NCBI GenBank assembly: GCA_037903475.1
Contig: JBAJFG010000102.1
Span: 1,452,001-1,516,000, forward strand
Direction of reading: 5' to 3'
DNA from: Ancylostoma caninum
Lineage: Eukaryota > Nematoda > Chromadorea > Rhabditida > Ancylostomatidae
DNA length: 64,000 nt
Made by a program: the position numbers and the translations under genes. Positions 12,101 to 27,100 of the stretch are shown here, piece by piece; the stretch's first letter is position 1, and the number at the start of each line of letters is the position of its first letter. Under the pieces are notes generated by a model, which did not search any database, was not told where the DNA came from, and saw only the letters and a list, made by a program, of their open reading frames with translations.

Positions 12101-15100
12101 TTGGATGAAATTCCAGACATTTTACCAAGTGTAGTAGTTTTTTATGGCTAACCCGAACAAATGCTTTCGCAAAGTCCAAATAAATAATAGATGGCTGCTG
12201 CTATAATTAATCTGAACAACAACAAAAAAGAAACCAGCAAAAATCAGTACCTATCATTTTAATGTGCGCTGCTAGTTCAACATGGCTCTCACCTCTATCT
12301 CATCGTCATGCTTCGGCTCGAAATCGTACAGTACCCGACATAGTGTCATATTTGTGGCCGGCTCATCGATTACGGTAGTCTGTCGAGAGGACGAGTTATA
12401 GAAGCCCTCGTCAGAGATCTGTACAAGTTCTGCCTGTGACGTCACTAACAAATCAATAAGTGATGGAACGACGTCACTGGAATGGATTTACCTTATCGTA
12501 GTCCTCATACTCGACGCTGGTTCTTGGCGATGTCGTGGGAGCGGCGTAAATCAAATTGCCAGAGCATATCGACGGTGGTGGGAGCGATTGATCCTCACCG
12601 GCTAAGGGTATAGTAAGCACTGTAGTAGGGAGACCCTAAAGAGGTGACGACGTCATAGGTGGTTATTATTACCGTATTCGGTAGAGTGAAGGCGAACCGC
12701 TTTATCTTTGGTTTTATGTTGGAACCGTACTAATCGATGATATCCACGATGTTGGCCGCCATCCAACGAGTTGATCGCATCATTCACTTTGTAGTAGAGG
12801 TATTCAATGAATTCGACCAGGGTCTGAAAAAAATGACATTATTGCAGACTCAAAGGAAAAGTACAGTAATTAAGTACAGAGGGGTAAAAAAGCGTAGAAG
12901 CCCACAATTTGCCTGGTGTTACAGATTTGGGTGTCCGCTCGACCTTGCGCATACATTCGTTGCAGTTCTTCGTCGAGAATGTTCGAAACGCGAACGAGGG
13001 CGGCACGTCGCCGCGATCCGCACATCACCTCACCGAAATTCTCCGCCTGGAATTTTCTTATGCTGTTTCATACTGTGTACTGTAATTTTTAACTACATAA
13101 ACTCTGTATAGTCATGCATTAGGACATAGGTTTTGGTTTGCTCTGTCGTTGTACGTTAAAATGTGGTTTGATAAGCTTCGTTTGCCACTCCAGGTTGGTA
13201 TGCTGGAATACTTTAGTCACTTCGAGTATTCTCACCGTACTTTGCCTTAGACAACGTCGAGATCTGGCGAAGTAAGATGAGAGTTCGTTCGTATAAAGCA
13301 CAAGGAAAAATTGCTAGAGCCACTCTCAGACCTCAGAAGAAGACGCCGAAACGTGAGGTAGAAGTGAATGAAGTAATCCACCATATGGTAAATATGGGTA
13401 AGTATTCCACCAAATGGTAAATAAAGCTTATCAAATTATCTGAAGATGCCCAGGTTCAAAGATGAGCGAACATTGAAGTTGCTAAAATGTCGCTTTTACC
13501 GGTATTTTTGAAAGCATAGAATAAAACCTCCCCATCAAACGGTCCATCATATTTACTTATTTATTTATTACGCGCGTAGGCGTGCACCGTTAGTAACCGG
13601 TATGTTATAGGTCAGAATAACGGAAACAAAATAAAAAAAAGAAAGACAACGAACATATGGTAGAGGGCGTACGGGCGGAGGTCAGAATTGTTGATTGGTA
13701 TCTACTCGGACATTTATGTAGTGCTTTGAGGGGCCGACCATGTTGTGCCAAAGCAAGTACCAAAATTGAAGTTTAGTTATCGTATTCGAATACGTGCAAT
13801 ATAATATATAATATATATTACATATCAACTATCAGGATTGAATGCTTCTTCATATTCACTTGTCACTAATTAATTTCTCGTTTTATTTCATTTATTCGGA
13901 TTTTGTATCTATCCATTATCTAATTCATTTCCAGTTCTTCAAGATATGTATGTAGATATGTGAGTATGTTATCTTGCATAAGATCGTCCAAAGTTTGTCT
14001 GAGAATTGATTTGACATGGAAATTTGGAAGAAGTGTTGTGAGATCATTTTCTAAAAGCCAGATTTGAAAAAAAAAGGTTAAAAAAAATCGCAACTGTTTA
14101 TTTTCACTACAGTTGGCCAGTACCAGAGCGTGCTTGTTGACCTCAACAGCCATTGCGTAGGATTCTTTGTAATTGAGAAATACTTCGAACCTTTCCCTGT
14201 TCCGCAGAGGGACGAGTACGACAAAACATGGGTTTCTAGCGGAGAACTAATTCAGCAAACCAATACAATAACGCATAACCTCTTCCCCCACCTCTCTCCT
14301 CACTTTGTAGTATAGTTTTTCACACTCCAAAATTAAAAGTAATTCTTTAAATGCAAGAGGAGAAATTTTGGAACCAAAATTTCGTCTTTTTTTTCGAGCA
14401 CCCCTACATAAAATACGTAGGAGTGTCTATGTAATCGACCAGAAAAACTATGTATGTAATATTATTCATAATATAATGAAGAGAACTCAATAACAATAAT
14501 TAGTAATATGATGTGTAACGCAGTATGAGAACTAGCCTGTCTTTGCCCGAAATTGGGTCATTCAGACCAGTCTGTGACAAACACAGCAGGAAATCAGCTG
14601 TTATTGGATCTTATTAAATACAGGCATGGAAAACTGTACAGGTAATAGGGAAAGTAATATTATAGAAACATCAAAATAATGAAAAATTTGACATTGAGGA
14701 AGTCTCCGTAAAACATGTAGTACGATAGTTGTTCAAAATAGGTACAGTCTGGTAGCGCAGAGGTGGCATCTGGGTCGACTTTGTCTGCAATTACGACCTC
14801 ATCCAGATGTTGGCCAAATAATCTAATTTTTACAACTCTTTGATATGCATGTGCATGTGGTGTAATTCCTTCCATTCTGATGTTTCGCTACTGCCATTCA
14901 GTAAAATCCCCTGCCAGACGCATTCTCGAACAAAGTCGTAATTGCAGACAAAGTCACCTCAGGTGCCATCTCTGGGCTAACAGACCATAGCCAGCCTAGC
15001 TGATCGAGTGTGTATTTCAAGCTGAGAACATATCCTGGCGGGGACTCTTCCTCCTTTACAGGATGACCACTACATAGAAGGACAATGCCTATAAGGTTCT

Positions 15101-18100
15101 CACTGCAAACGACCTCACTCGTAAGACCTCCGTCGTAGTCCAATCAAGGCCGTCTACGACAGTTTGCGGTTGGTGCGGTGAGAACAACTACAAGGAGGCC
15201 GATCGATTATACTACGCCTCTATCCAGTTTATCGGCAGTCGCACATGGTACTGTAACGTAGACATAGTAAGTAAGTTAGGCATGTTAGTTTCGTTGATGT
15301 TTACCACCAATCAATAACTATATTTTACACTGCATGAGTCCTCTACCCTTTATTTTCTACTATTGCATTTCTTCCTTTTCAAGTCGAACCCCAATTTTCC
15401 TAGGCTACGCAACCCTGGCCAATCATGTCGCGCACCAAAGGGCCATGGCATTCACGAAGAAAATTAACCGCAATGTGTGCTGTGGCTACTTTTCTCATAC
15501 TGGCTATTGATTATCGTAAAAGTGTTATGACTGAGATGGAGGAGAGCAAGAGAAACGTGAGTTCACAATAGTTCATGGTCAATATAAATTTTTTTGGCGA
15601 TCAATACCTATCAAATCTATTGCAGGCACGAACCAGTGATTTTCTGGCGGATATCGACTATGCTCTAGATACAATGAAATATATGCATGACATGCAGATT
15701 GGTAAAGCAGCGATACGCCCCGTCGTTGAAGAGGTGGGCACGTTTTATTTAGGCGAACTTTGTGAGAACTGTGCCGCATCTGCATCATCTTGCACACATT
15801 TCCATTTCTCTTCTCTCTCCTTCAAACCCATACTCTCTAGTTGAACTATATAGATCAATGCAGACTGCTTAACATGTTTTAACATCACATTAGCACCAAC
15901 AAGCCCTCCATGACCCATGATTATCTATACCCAAGGTAAAGGTGTTGCGCTCGTTTTAAAGATGGGTAAATGAGGAGAAGTTCAAGCGTTTGCTCTGGGT
16001 AATATCAATGATGGGTTCATGCCCAGGTGCGCGATTGAATGCCAAGCACCCTAGGTGATGTGTATAACGCAAATTTTTCCATGTATTCAAAAGGAGTGAG
16101 ATCCCACGCGTGCGGTCGCGGTGCGTACGCCGACAGCGCCCCTCATCATTGACCGAATGCCACACTAACGGATTCGAGCAGTAAAACGTAATTTTTTACG
16201 CAGATAAAAGGCGCGAAATCCCACGCGTGCGGTCGCGGTGCGTACGCCGGCGCAGCTCTACATTATTGATTGAATGCCAATCATATGCCGAGAAGAGTGC
16301 TATTTTAAGTCATTTAGGAACAATCTACTGTAGAATTCCATATGTTTTCCCATATCGATCGCCTTGAGAAGATCAGCATCGACTTGTTATCACACGCGTA
16401 CGGCCGCAGCGCGTGCATCGATCCGCTCCACCATGTCGATTAGAAGTCACGCGAAATAAATGATGTATACAGCTCAACGCAAATTTTTTACGCAATCAAT
16501 TTTACGCTCATCTCCCACGCGTGCGGTTGCTACGCGTATGCCTATACTGCCTTACAGTATTGATTGGATGTGAATCATATGCCGAGAAGAGTGCTATTTC
16601 AAGGTATTCAGGAACATCCGACAGTAGAATTCTATTGGTTCTGTCGTATCGATCGATTTGAGATGATCAGCACCGATGAGTGGACCGAAAACGACGGTCT
16701 GTATCTGTATAATGCTTATTTGGACACGAGAAAAAATTCGCTGTACCCGTGGAATGATGTTATCCAGGTGAAAAATTGCATTCAGTAGTAATTTTTCCCA
16801 TTTTTCACGAAATCCTAGTTTCAGATTCTGACCGTATCCTTTCGCACTATACGCCACAAGGTATACTGTAATATTTTCGACGAGAAACGATACGCCGTTG
16901 TTGAAGGTTACGTGCGTGAAATTTGGCAGCGTGGATGGGATCCGAGGTGATTCTCAGGACGAAAGGGAAAGAGACGCAGAGTAAATGAGAAATTTTCCAG
17001 GGACCAATTCTATATTCCGAATCTAGTCTCATGTCCCTTACCAAAGCGATTCCGTTCCTCGGCTGAAGTATACGTATCGATCACATCGGAGCCATGCCGA
17101 ACGCAACGCGTTGCGCTGCGCGTACACGTGGATCGATCAGAGCGCAAGAAGAACACAGTGGCTGTGTGCGTTAAAGGAATGGACTTTCAGGTAACGCTTT
17201 CTTCGTAAACACTGTGGAGCGCTCGAGTTGTCACAAATGACAGGTAAATCAATATTTTTAAAAATCGATAAATTCAATAAAAATTAAAATGCACATAAAA
17301 TATTTATGATTTTTTTCAAAATTCATAGAGGAGGAAGAAATTAATCGCGTGCTGAATGGCTGTTTCTATCTATTTATTTTTTCATAGTATACGAATGCGT
17401 TTCTGTTTTCTTAGCAAGGAATAATCCATACCGACGATTAATGTAATCAATCAATAATGTCGATAATGTATTTGCGCACTACCTACAAACAAGCAGGCAA
17501 AAGAATCGACAACCTACATATTTTTCAGGCAGACATTTCTGTGAGATTAGTGGAATGGCTAGAAGCACAGTACCTGTTTGGTGTATCTACCGTAACCATG
17601 TACAAATATACCGTATCCAAACAAGTTCAAAGTGTCCTGGATCACTATGAGCAACAAGGAAAACTCGTACAGGTATGACCATGATTTTTTTCTTCGGGAA
17701 TCAGGCTAAAATTTTCCCCAGTGATGATGATGATTTACATTTGGTAATCAATAATTGATTAATATTCATTTTCAGATCCCTCTGACGCTACCAGGTCATT
17801 CGCCAAATTTGCCTCTGGTAAGAAGCCAATACATAGCTAGGAATAGGCAACAGAAGAGACGTCACGAACTGATACCGTACAATGATTGCCTCTACAGGTT
17901 AGTGAAGCTTTGCACCTTTGAAAAAACCAGTAACACCCAATTTGTAGCACCACACTACCAATCAGTTATCGATTGATACTAGTGTCGAAGCAGGAGCTGC
18001 TATCGAGGGGATGGAGGGGGGGGGGTGGAAGTAGGGACGCCCTACCAGGCCTAAAACTGAAACTGCAACCCCGCCAGTCCATGGACCGAGATGGAATAAT

Positions 18101-21100
18101 AAAATTACTAAAAATATTGATTTATTCTTAACTAATTAATGACAAATATTTTAAAAATAATAAAAAAATATTCCGAAATTCCGACGACCCGTTTTTTTTG
18201 GGGGGGGGGATGGGGAGAGGGGGGGCACACATATGCAAGAGGCTCCATTGGTCTAGGCTCAAAGCATTCGCCGAATTACAAGCAGAAAAAAGAGAAACCA
18301 CGACCGGTAGGCATTATTCAATTTACCCAGGGTTAGCATACCAACATCCTTAGATTTATCCTCGTTAATACGGCTGTGAACGCTTTTATCATGGGTAATT
18401 CTGATGATGCATCCAGGCCTGGAGCTTGGATGGGTCACTGAAGGGGTTGGCGACCTCATACCCATTGGTAGTCGCACCCATGGAGGGAAAAAATTGGAGA
18501 ACCAGAAAACTGGAATGGTAACCGTACCCATATGAGATTACCCATCTTTCTAACGATTGATAGATAGGTGGCGCAGTAACTGTTCATAACAAAGGTAAGG
18601 TTACGCTAATCTTGAAATAAATAAATAAATAAATGATATCAGGTGTAGATAGACAAATAAAATCAGAAAAATGACGTGTTACTGACCAAGTTCAGCAGAA
18701 AATCAATAAATCGATAAAATGATTGTAGGCACATCTCCACACACCGCTACATTCTCATTCTGGACATTGACGAGCTCATAGTACCACTGCAGCACGACAA
18801 CTATGCCGACCTTCTGGCCAGCATTGAATCCGGCTTGCCAACCGAGCGCATCAGCTCGCTCTCATTCTCGAATGTTTTCAAATTTCCCGCCAAAACAACA
18901 GCGGACACGTCGCGACCCGCGCACATGTACATGCTGCGTAACGTGATGCGATCGCGGAAAACCAGCGATCACCGCAACTACGGCAAGAGTATGACAAAGT
19001 GAGTTGCACCAATTTCAAGCTACAGTATACCAAAAAAGCTACTACTGTATTGCAGCACTGCCACGGTGGCCACAGTGTTCAATCATTTCGCTTTGCATCG
19101 TCTTACGCCAAACGTCTCCGGTACGATGTACGTTCCAGAAAGACTAGGGATCAAGCTGCACTACAAATCCACGTGTCCTATAGAGGCACATAAGGAATGT
19201 GCGGAGTTACAGGACGATACCGTGAGGGATCACAGCATCGATCGATTTGCGGACGAGTTAGAGCGACGAGTGAATAGGACTTTGTTCAAGTTGAATTTGT
19301 TAGAATAAAAATACGGGTTTGAGCTGTTCTTGGATCAAAGCAGGATTTTGAAAAGGTTCGAGCGACAAAGTATAAATTGTTCGATTTGTCACACTGCAGC
19401 TCTTTGCAACCAATTTAATGGATGTGAGCGGCTGCTAGGGTGTTAGGATTTCCAGGATTTTGGGGGTCCGGATTCTCTGTTTGGAACTGTAGACTTAGAT
19501 CTCACATTGAAACTGCATAAGTACTATGTAACTGATACATGGATATAATTGCGGATATTAGTGTCCTGATATTAGTCAGGGAAAGGGCAAAAAAACTTGA
19601 GAATTCTCGAGAAGTCAGCGCAATAGAGGAGAAAAAAGTGAGGAGAAAACGAAAAAAGAGCTGAGAAATTTGAAAAAAAAAACAAAGGGAAGGTGGAAGA
19701 CTCACGTAGAGATCGGTCAGCGTCACATGGTTCACTGCAGCGGTAGAGGGTTGAATTCCAGCGATGTAGTCATTGGCAGTGGCTTGAACAGCAATATCCA
19801 GGTTATTTGTATGTCTCTCGAACATCTGCAAAGGTAGGATACCCTTTTGCTAGATGACTCTTCTCCTAATTTCTTCCTTTTATTATAACTTTTGAAACCC
19901 TCAGAATTTTTGATTCTGTACGATTTGACTGTTTCCTCCTTCCTCTTAAACATGACAGGGTATAATCCTCCTCATAACGGGAATGAGCTGTCACCATTAT
20001 CCTCAAGTTATCCGGTAGAGGAATTCATGTGCGTTCCTGCAACTAAAGGCCTCAGAGCCAGAGACCCTGGTCTCTTACTCAAGCACTTTTTTATTGTTAT
20101 TCCACGACATATTCCTCATTCTCTCGGAATTTGGCTCCATATTTGAAATTAAAAAACGGGAGGTCAAAAACTCAATATGTGGAAAAAGTACGTGTCCCAA
20201 ACCATGCCCAAGAGAATTTCCAGAAAATGGTGCGCGAAAGAATGTTTCTCGAGGAGGAAAAAGAAAAATGCGCTGTTTTTAGAGATGTACATTCATTCAG
20301 CTTATTGCCCGAAGAACCTAACAAATAAATCATGAGTATATTAATTTAATGCCCTATTGAAATTCACTATTCACCTATCCACTGCTTTTTTTTCAATGAT
20401 TACAATAATGTAATGAAATTACATGTAATATGGATATTGATAAAGGAATTCGGGCTGCGTGACAAGAGGTACGCTGCTGGTCTGTGATTGGTCAATTCAT
20501 GCGCGACTGTCACATGTCCAGAACTGCTCGTATCCTAGAAAGCCGCGTCGCGGCCGCGGCCTTCTAGGATACGAGCAGTTCTGGATATGGACAAATTTTC
20601 TGAGCTCAAGTGGGACAGATGTGTGTTATCGGAACCCGCAAACTGTGAGTAGGTGGCAATCGATGTCATTTAGTGCGTCGGATTTGGAGAAATAACCTGA
20701 ACTTGGAAAGCGTGCGCGTGCGGCGCGGTCGCGTCGCGGCGTACGTCTTGACCGCCATTCAGGAATTTGTAGGTGGTTGTCCTCTTGCCAAACTCGATGG
20801 ATAAATGCATAGATCTCGGTTTTACCCTACATAGAGCGCCAGTAGGTATGTACGTAAGTCCAAAAGTAGAACCAGCTACAGCTCATACAGTCTAGGGATG
20901 TCTATGCGAACCAGGTGCGGTGGTGTTCTCTTACCACCAAACCTCATCAACATCAACCAGCACTAGTATTACTTGAGATGGAAATGACTTCTTTCGTTCC
21001 CTATCTCCTGAAATTTGTGAAGGAATGGACTACCAGCATGGTATAGTATAGTTGTCACTGTAAAAAACTGGGCAAAATAAGGGTTAACCAATATTTTGTA

Positions 21101-24100
21101 ACTACTATTGACCGTTCGATTTGAGCAATGTTGTTGATAAGAAATGTTCTTGCAGATATAAGTGAACAAGCAAACAGAGCGCTGATCAAGTCCAGTAATA
21201 TTCGGGTAGTAATTCGATTATTCGAATTATTTTCCTTGTTTTTTTTTGTCTTTTAACGTCGGTACGTGGTACTAGCTGCTATATAGCTGTATATTCAGAG
21301 TCCCAAAGACAACTTGTCGACAAGCATTTCGCGAGCAAGTTTCTGACCGCATCTGAAACTTGCTTTTCCAAAAGCTGGTCGACAATTTGTTTTTCTTTTC
21401 TTTGTCGAGAAGTTGCCGGAAGAAGAGCTTGTCGACAATTTGCTTATGGGTGGCATGATGACGTCAAGCTTGTTGACAACGATTTGCCAGTTAAAAGCTT
21501 GCTTGCAAGTTGTTATTAGGCAAAGCTGGGCCGACAACTTGTTTTTGGGATTCTGAGTATACGCGAATATTCGAATGATTACTCGAATATCATTCAGTTC
21601 GGTCAATGCTCTATTTGCACATACTTAGCTGACACATTCGAAAAGTGCCGCGAAGTTTCAAACTTTCCTTTGAAATTACTTTACAATACAAATAAAAATT
21701 TTGTATTAATTTATTTCCAATTGTTTATTTTTATCATTATTTTTCATACAATTTTCCCACTTTTTCCCCACGTCCCCCTCTCCCGCCCACTTTCTGCGTC
21801 CGCCACTGGTACAATCTCTCGACCACTCGCTCATAAATGAATATTCGAAAATTCGACTTTTATTACCACACTAAAACTACGCTATCCATACGTATTTTCT
21901 TCCACAGCGTACGGATCCAATGGACAATGAACAATACCCAACAACCGGAAAAACAACCCACATAGATGCATTTTAATATTGGGTGAAGAAGGATTTTCTC
22001 AGCGAAATTTGAAATTGCAAATTTTTTCTTTTTACTTAGTTTTTGTTGGGTGAATCAATAAAAAGCTTATTTTCACTTTTATGAGTTATTGAAACTCTTT
22101 TCCGATGTCTTTATTCTTATTAGCTTTCGGCAGCAGAGCTTATTTTTTTATAGTTATTATTATTTATTATTATTCTTATTTTTTCTTTTTTCGAGCTTGT
22201 TTTTTACAAGACGGATTTATAATATTTATGGTATACTCCCACAGCGCAGCTAGGAATTTATTTAATAGTGGAATTCACTCGGTTGTACCTGCTGCAGATT
22301 CGGCCCCAATTGTTCAATCTTTCGCTGATAGCGGCCGAGTGCAGTTTGGCAGTGAGCCAAGCGTTGTCGTTCCACTGCTTCCAGACTTTCCACACCTTTT
22401 CGTAGGACACCTTCTGTTAGTCTGAAATCAATTTTCGTACTCATGGAAACAACTAAAAATTTCAATCAATCAGAGATCGAAAATATATGGGAAGAAAAGG
22501 GAATCCTACATAGTCGCAGTGAGAAGTTTTTAAAAAATCCTATTTGATATAGCTTGGTAAATTCAGAAAGTAAGGTGGCCTTTTGCTATCGATGTTTGAG
22601 TTTCTCAATGGGCCTCTTTCTATTGCAATGGATGACATGTCACATGGGATTCTGCACAAACATTCTCACCTGCGCTGCTTCTCGAGGTCAACAGTTTGCC
22701 ATATATAGTTTTCTTCTTGTTTCTTCACTTGTTCTTCAATTCGTCTCTTCTTGACGTTAGCCTGGAAGAATGAATCGATGAGCAAATCCATAAAAATCAG
22801 GAAGAACTCGTTCAAGGTGGCAAGAAAATTAGCCAAATTCACCAATCTACCGTTGACTTCAAACATTTTACCCGGAAATCTGCGAGAAAAAGCGTATTGG
22901 GCAATGCATTTGGACAGCTATTGGCACCACTACCTTCATCTCACGAAATAGCCGTCAGTACGCAATTACGGACTCACCCTCTCGCCCGCTTGCTGCTGAT
23001 CATTTGCCTGTTCGAGCTTCTCCAGCTGTTTACTGCACTCGTATAGAACCCTCTTTGTCCGTGTGGTGGCGTCTTTTCGATCCTTCAACCTCCTTGCTTC
23101 TCTTTCTACGAAAATTGCAGCCTGAATTGAGCTAATCCATGACCACTATACTGAGGTAAGGAGGATAAGTAAATAGTGAACACCAAGAAAATATGAAAAA
23201 AAGCAGGGGAAAAACTACCAGATTGGAAAAATTCAAAAAAAATCAATAATATTCAAAAAAGCAAGGAAAATATATTTATAACATAGAATACCTTAAAAAT
23301 CACACAAAAATACAAATAGATCATGTGAAATCAAAAAAGAAATGCCGAAAAGGGAAAAAAACTCACAGCTCTAATGGTCTTCGCTTCACTGGTTTGTATA
23401 GAACGCAACGGTTGGATGACGTCATCGGTGAGCGCAGAGCCAAGGTTGCTAAATAAACTAGATATTTCGGCATCTATGTCATTCAGGGTGCATCATTCAC
23501 ATTACCCAGGGTAAAGGTGTTGAGGGTCGTGTTAACGATGGGTAAGTTTATGTGGTGTTAGCACGTTTACCCTGGGTAATCTCAGTGACGCAACATAACA
23601 CTAAATACCTTTAATTCAAATCCTACATTCCTGGGCCGTATGAGTGAAAGTTTGCGCGCATTTTTTGCTATGCCCTTTATTTTTCATTCTTCTCCATAAC
23701 TAGTAAGTCACATTAAAGTTGGCGGTCATTACACTACGCAGTTTTGTGAAGAAAGGAGGTTCAACAGTATTTTCCCTTGATTTTTCAAATTTAATTTCTC
23801 ATTTCAGATTACAGTTAGTAAACCTCCATATTATTTTCTGGAAGATTATGGCAGGCCAGGTTTAAAATGAATACGTGGGACTGTAGCGCTTATCCCTGGA
23901 AGCTGTAGGTAATTAGTACACAGTACCTGTGTATAGTGGCTTGCACATCAAACTGTTCAGCTACGGATGTCCATCCTTTGTCGATGTCGCTGAAAATTCA
24001 TGTGTCAACATCTAGAAACGAAGGGTTTCCAGGTTGTCTATACGCCGAAAGCAACGCCTCCGAAATTCACACCGCACCGCTCGACATGTTTTTCTAAGCT

Positions 24101-27100
24101 TCTCTCACACCACCCAAAAGAGTAAAAAAAATATTTGTTTATTTTTCTCAGTTGTTTCATAGGATGTACACACAAAGTTCAGGTAAGTATGCTAAAACTA
24201 CACGAAGAATTGGTAAATCCACGAACCTCTCCGCTTGATGTGTGGCTTTGTGTAAATTGGCTGAGATCTTCTTCAATGTCTTTGAGTAATGGAAATCAAG
24301 CGCAGCCCTGAAAGAACAAACTAAAATAAATGGATACCCATCTGGTAGCATGAAAAAACGTTGTTTGAATGGAGCCGCTCTCGGGGCATCTGTTGAACAC
24401 CTGTACATATAACGTCATCGTATTTGAAAATGAGAATAGTAATATCCAGAAGACGTCAGCAGATAAAACCAAGGAATGTTCTACATACATACATATGCTC
24501 TCTGATAGTGAGCTGACCAGGGTTCAGGTGAATGGTGTAAGGGTTACAAAGAACTGTGAGGAATTTATAGCATTGGTAGGGGAGTGATCCACACCTATCT
24601 CTGAACTTATGGTCAAAATTTCCCTTAAGGAAAAAATGAGAAAAAGTACCGCGAGCCACTTTTAGACCTTGAAGACGATGATCTGTTCAAAACATCAGGT
24701 CAATAAAGTTTACCACCTAACAACTTGGTTGGCAGAAGAAGTGAAAGCATCATTAAGGAAAACTTTCAATAAATTCGTTCCACTGGGCACTCACCGGAGG
24801 CAATGTCATGACGATCAGGTGCTTGGGGTAGACGTCTCCATCTTTGCACGAGAGGTGGAGATATCAGCGCGCAGAACACTAGAGGCATTTTGGATTTCAG
24901 CGAAATCCCCAAGATGAGTGCATTGCCATAACCAATGAACTCGCGCCGTTACTCGGTCTATGCGGGTTTTGACCTATCAGCCGCTAGGTTGGTTTCCCCC
25001 CCCCCTACCACTAACGTTAACGCGTGTCTAGCTGACGGCGGCCCCAAAATCCTGCTTGGCAGCGTGCAAGGTGAGCGAATGGTACCATAGTTTTAATCCA
25101 GTCGGTTGGCTTTTGTTTAACACATGTTGGATTCTTCTGTAGACGATGAGACGTTTGTGGGGATAGATTACATCTGTTCTTTACATTCCAGGCTCTGACG
25201 AAGGCGAGTAAGCCGAAACGTTAGTCGAATAAAGTGCTATATCAATCTTTGTTACGGCTCAGAAGAAAGAAAACAAGGTACTTTCAATGAAGTGTGTTTA
25301 TCTATAAAAGTGAATAAATTTCTGGGATGAAACTGACTACATACGTAGATATCCATAACAACTCACTTCTCTTCAAATGCAGCAATGACCTCCCGCAGCA
25401 CTTCATTATTGCGCTGAACCAAATGGCGTAACTGCTCGAAGTTGGTGGGAGACTGAAAAATAATGGAAAATTCGTAGCTAATCAGGGAATTCTGAATAAA
25501 TATTATAATCTGATATACTTCTGTCTCTGAGCCTCATTTCCTATTTACTTATTACATATTTACCTACCATATTTATACCATACCTTATTTATTATACACT
25601 TTTCATTTATTTTTATAAATATTATAATAATGGATAGCGTTAATTGTAAAAAGCGCATAAAAATACAGAATAATCAGGAATATAACTGAATAAATTGCAT
25701 TTAAAAGCGTCCTATAACACTGCGTAGCTGTGAAGATTCGAGGTCATTAATGTTAACTAGCAATAAATGAGAGATAGATTTAAGCTTTCTCCACCTTTTT
25801 CACCTTTTCATCTATATGTTTATTATAAATTGAACATACGCACACATAATTTTTTGTTAACATCATTGTCCGAGAATTGCTTCCTGTTAGGTGGCTCCGA
25901 AAAAAGTTTTGCACCAAATTTCGCACTTCTTCTCAAACATTATTGTTCATAGGATGGGACCTGATTTGTCAATTTTTACAATTTAGACATAGTAGAATAT
26001 TCTACGACATTGTACTGCCAAAAAATTTCAAATCCAGAACAAGAAATTATGGATCGAAAAATAAATTTCGGTGCAAGGCTTCTGGACCAACCTAATATTT
26101 CAGTAATTCTATAATGTTGACACATTTATCAAGATTAGGTCTAGTTACTCCCGCTGTTTAGCATGGATTTACGTAAACTACTCAATCTTCGCGATGCATG
26201 GTGCATAAATATGTACACGAACATAGAGGGAAAATACGGCAAGACTAGAAAATATTTGCTGAAATAAATTTTAATCGATTCCTAAAGGTTATCCTAGCAA
26301 ACTCTAATCCTAGGAAATCCTAAAAGAATCCTATCATAGGTATACGCGCACTCTTGATATGGCGATATCCACTTTTTGAGGAATTCCTGAAAAAATGCAT
26401 GTCCACCATTCGAGGTTTGAAATTCTAAGCATACTAACAGATAGATTGAACCATCATGATTCTGAATATTTCCTCTATATTGAAAATGGTTGAGATTGAA
26501 GGCAGTTATGCAGAAACGACGAAGAAAAAAAAACGCGAAATTGCAGACATCGCGCAGTTTGATCAAGCGACACCGTTGGTGTTGTACACATCAGTATTCC
26601 AAGAAGTATAGCACGTATAGTTCGCCCCCCCCCCCCCCGTCTCACAACTATTTTCAGCGTATTCCTTCTCTTCAAACAAGAAAAGACCAATCCAACACCT
26701 TGAAATGAAGTTCCACGTGTGATGGCTAGTGTCAGTTTTTCCAGCCTTGAAACAGCCGTACATAGTATATATACAAATACATAAACTGCACATAAATTTG
26801 GAAAATTGCTACGGACTAAATTAACTATTTATTGGAACATAGTTGGTAAATTGTACTCAAGCTCAACGAGCCCTTAGTGTCCTTAACGCATTCCTGATGA
26901 CTATGATGATGTTAATCGCCATGGAGCGTTTTAAAGCGAACAGCTGATTCCAGAGAATAGCACTACGAGGGTGTTCGCGCAAAAAATATGGCAAAGGTAA
27001 CAGGGTGTAATTGTGGATCAAGGTAAAATACGGCCCTTCGCTACAAACTCCACGATTTTTTGAGTACTTGAAGTAAAAATTCGTACTTTTCCTCAGTCAG

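Noticed and set aside
18259..18531. 90-codon minus frame inside GT92 intron 7
   Set aside because: It coincides with a copy of the dispersed ACCCATGGGTAATC repeat, so it is not a missing F-BAR exon.
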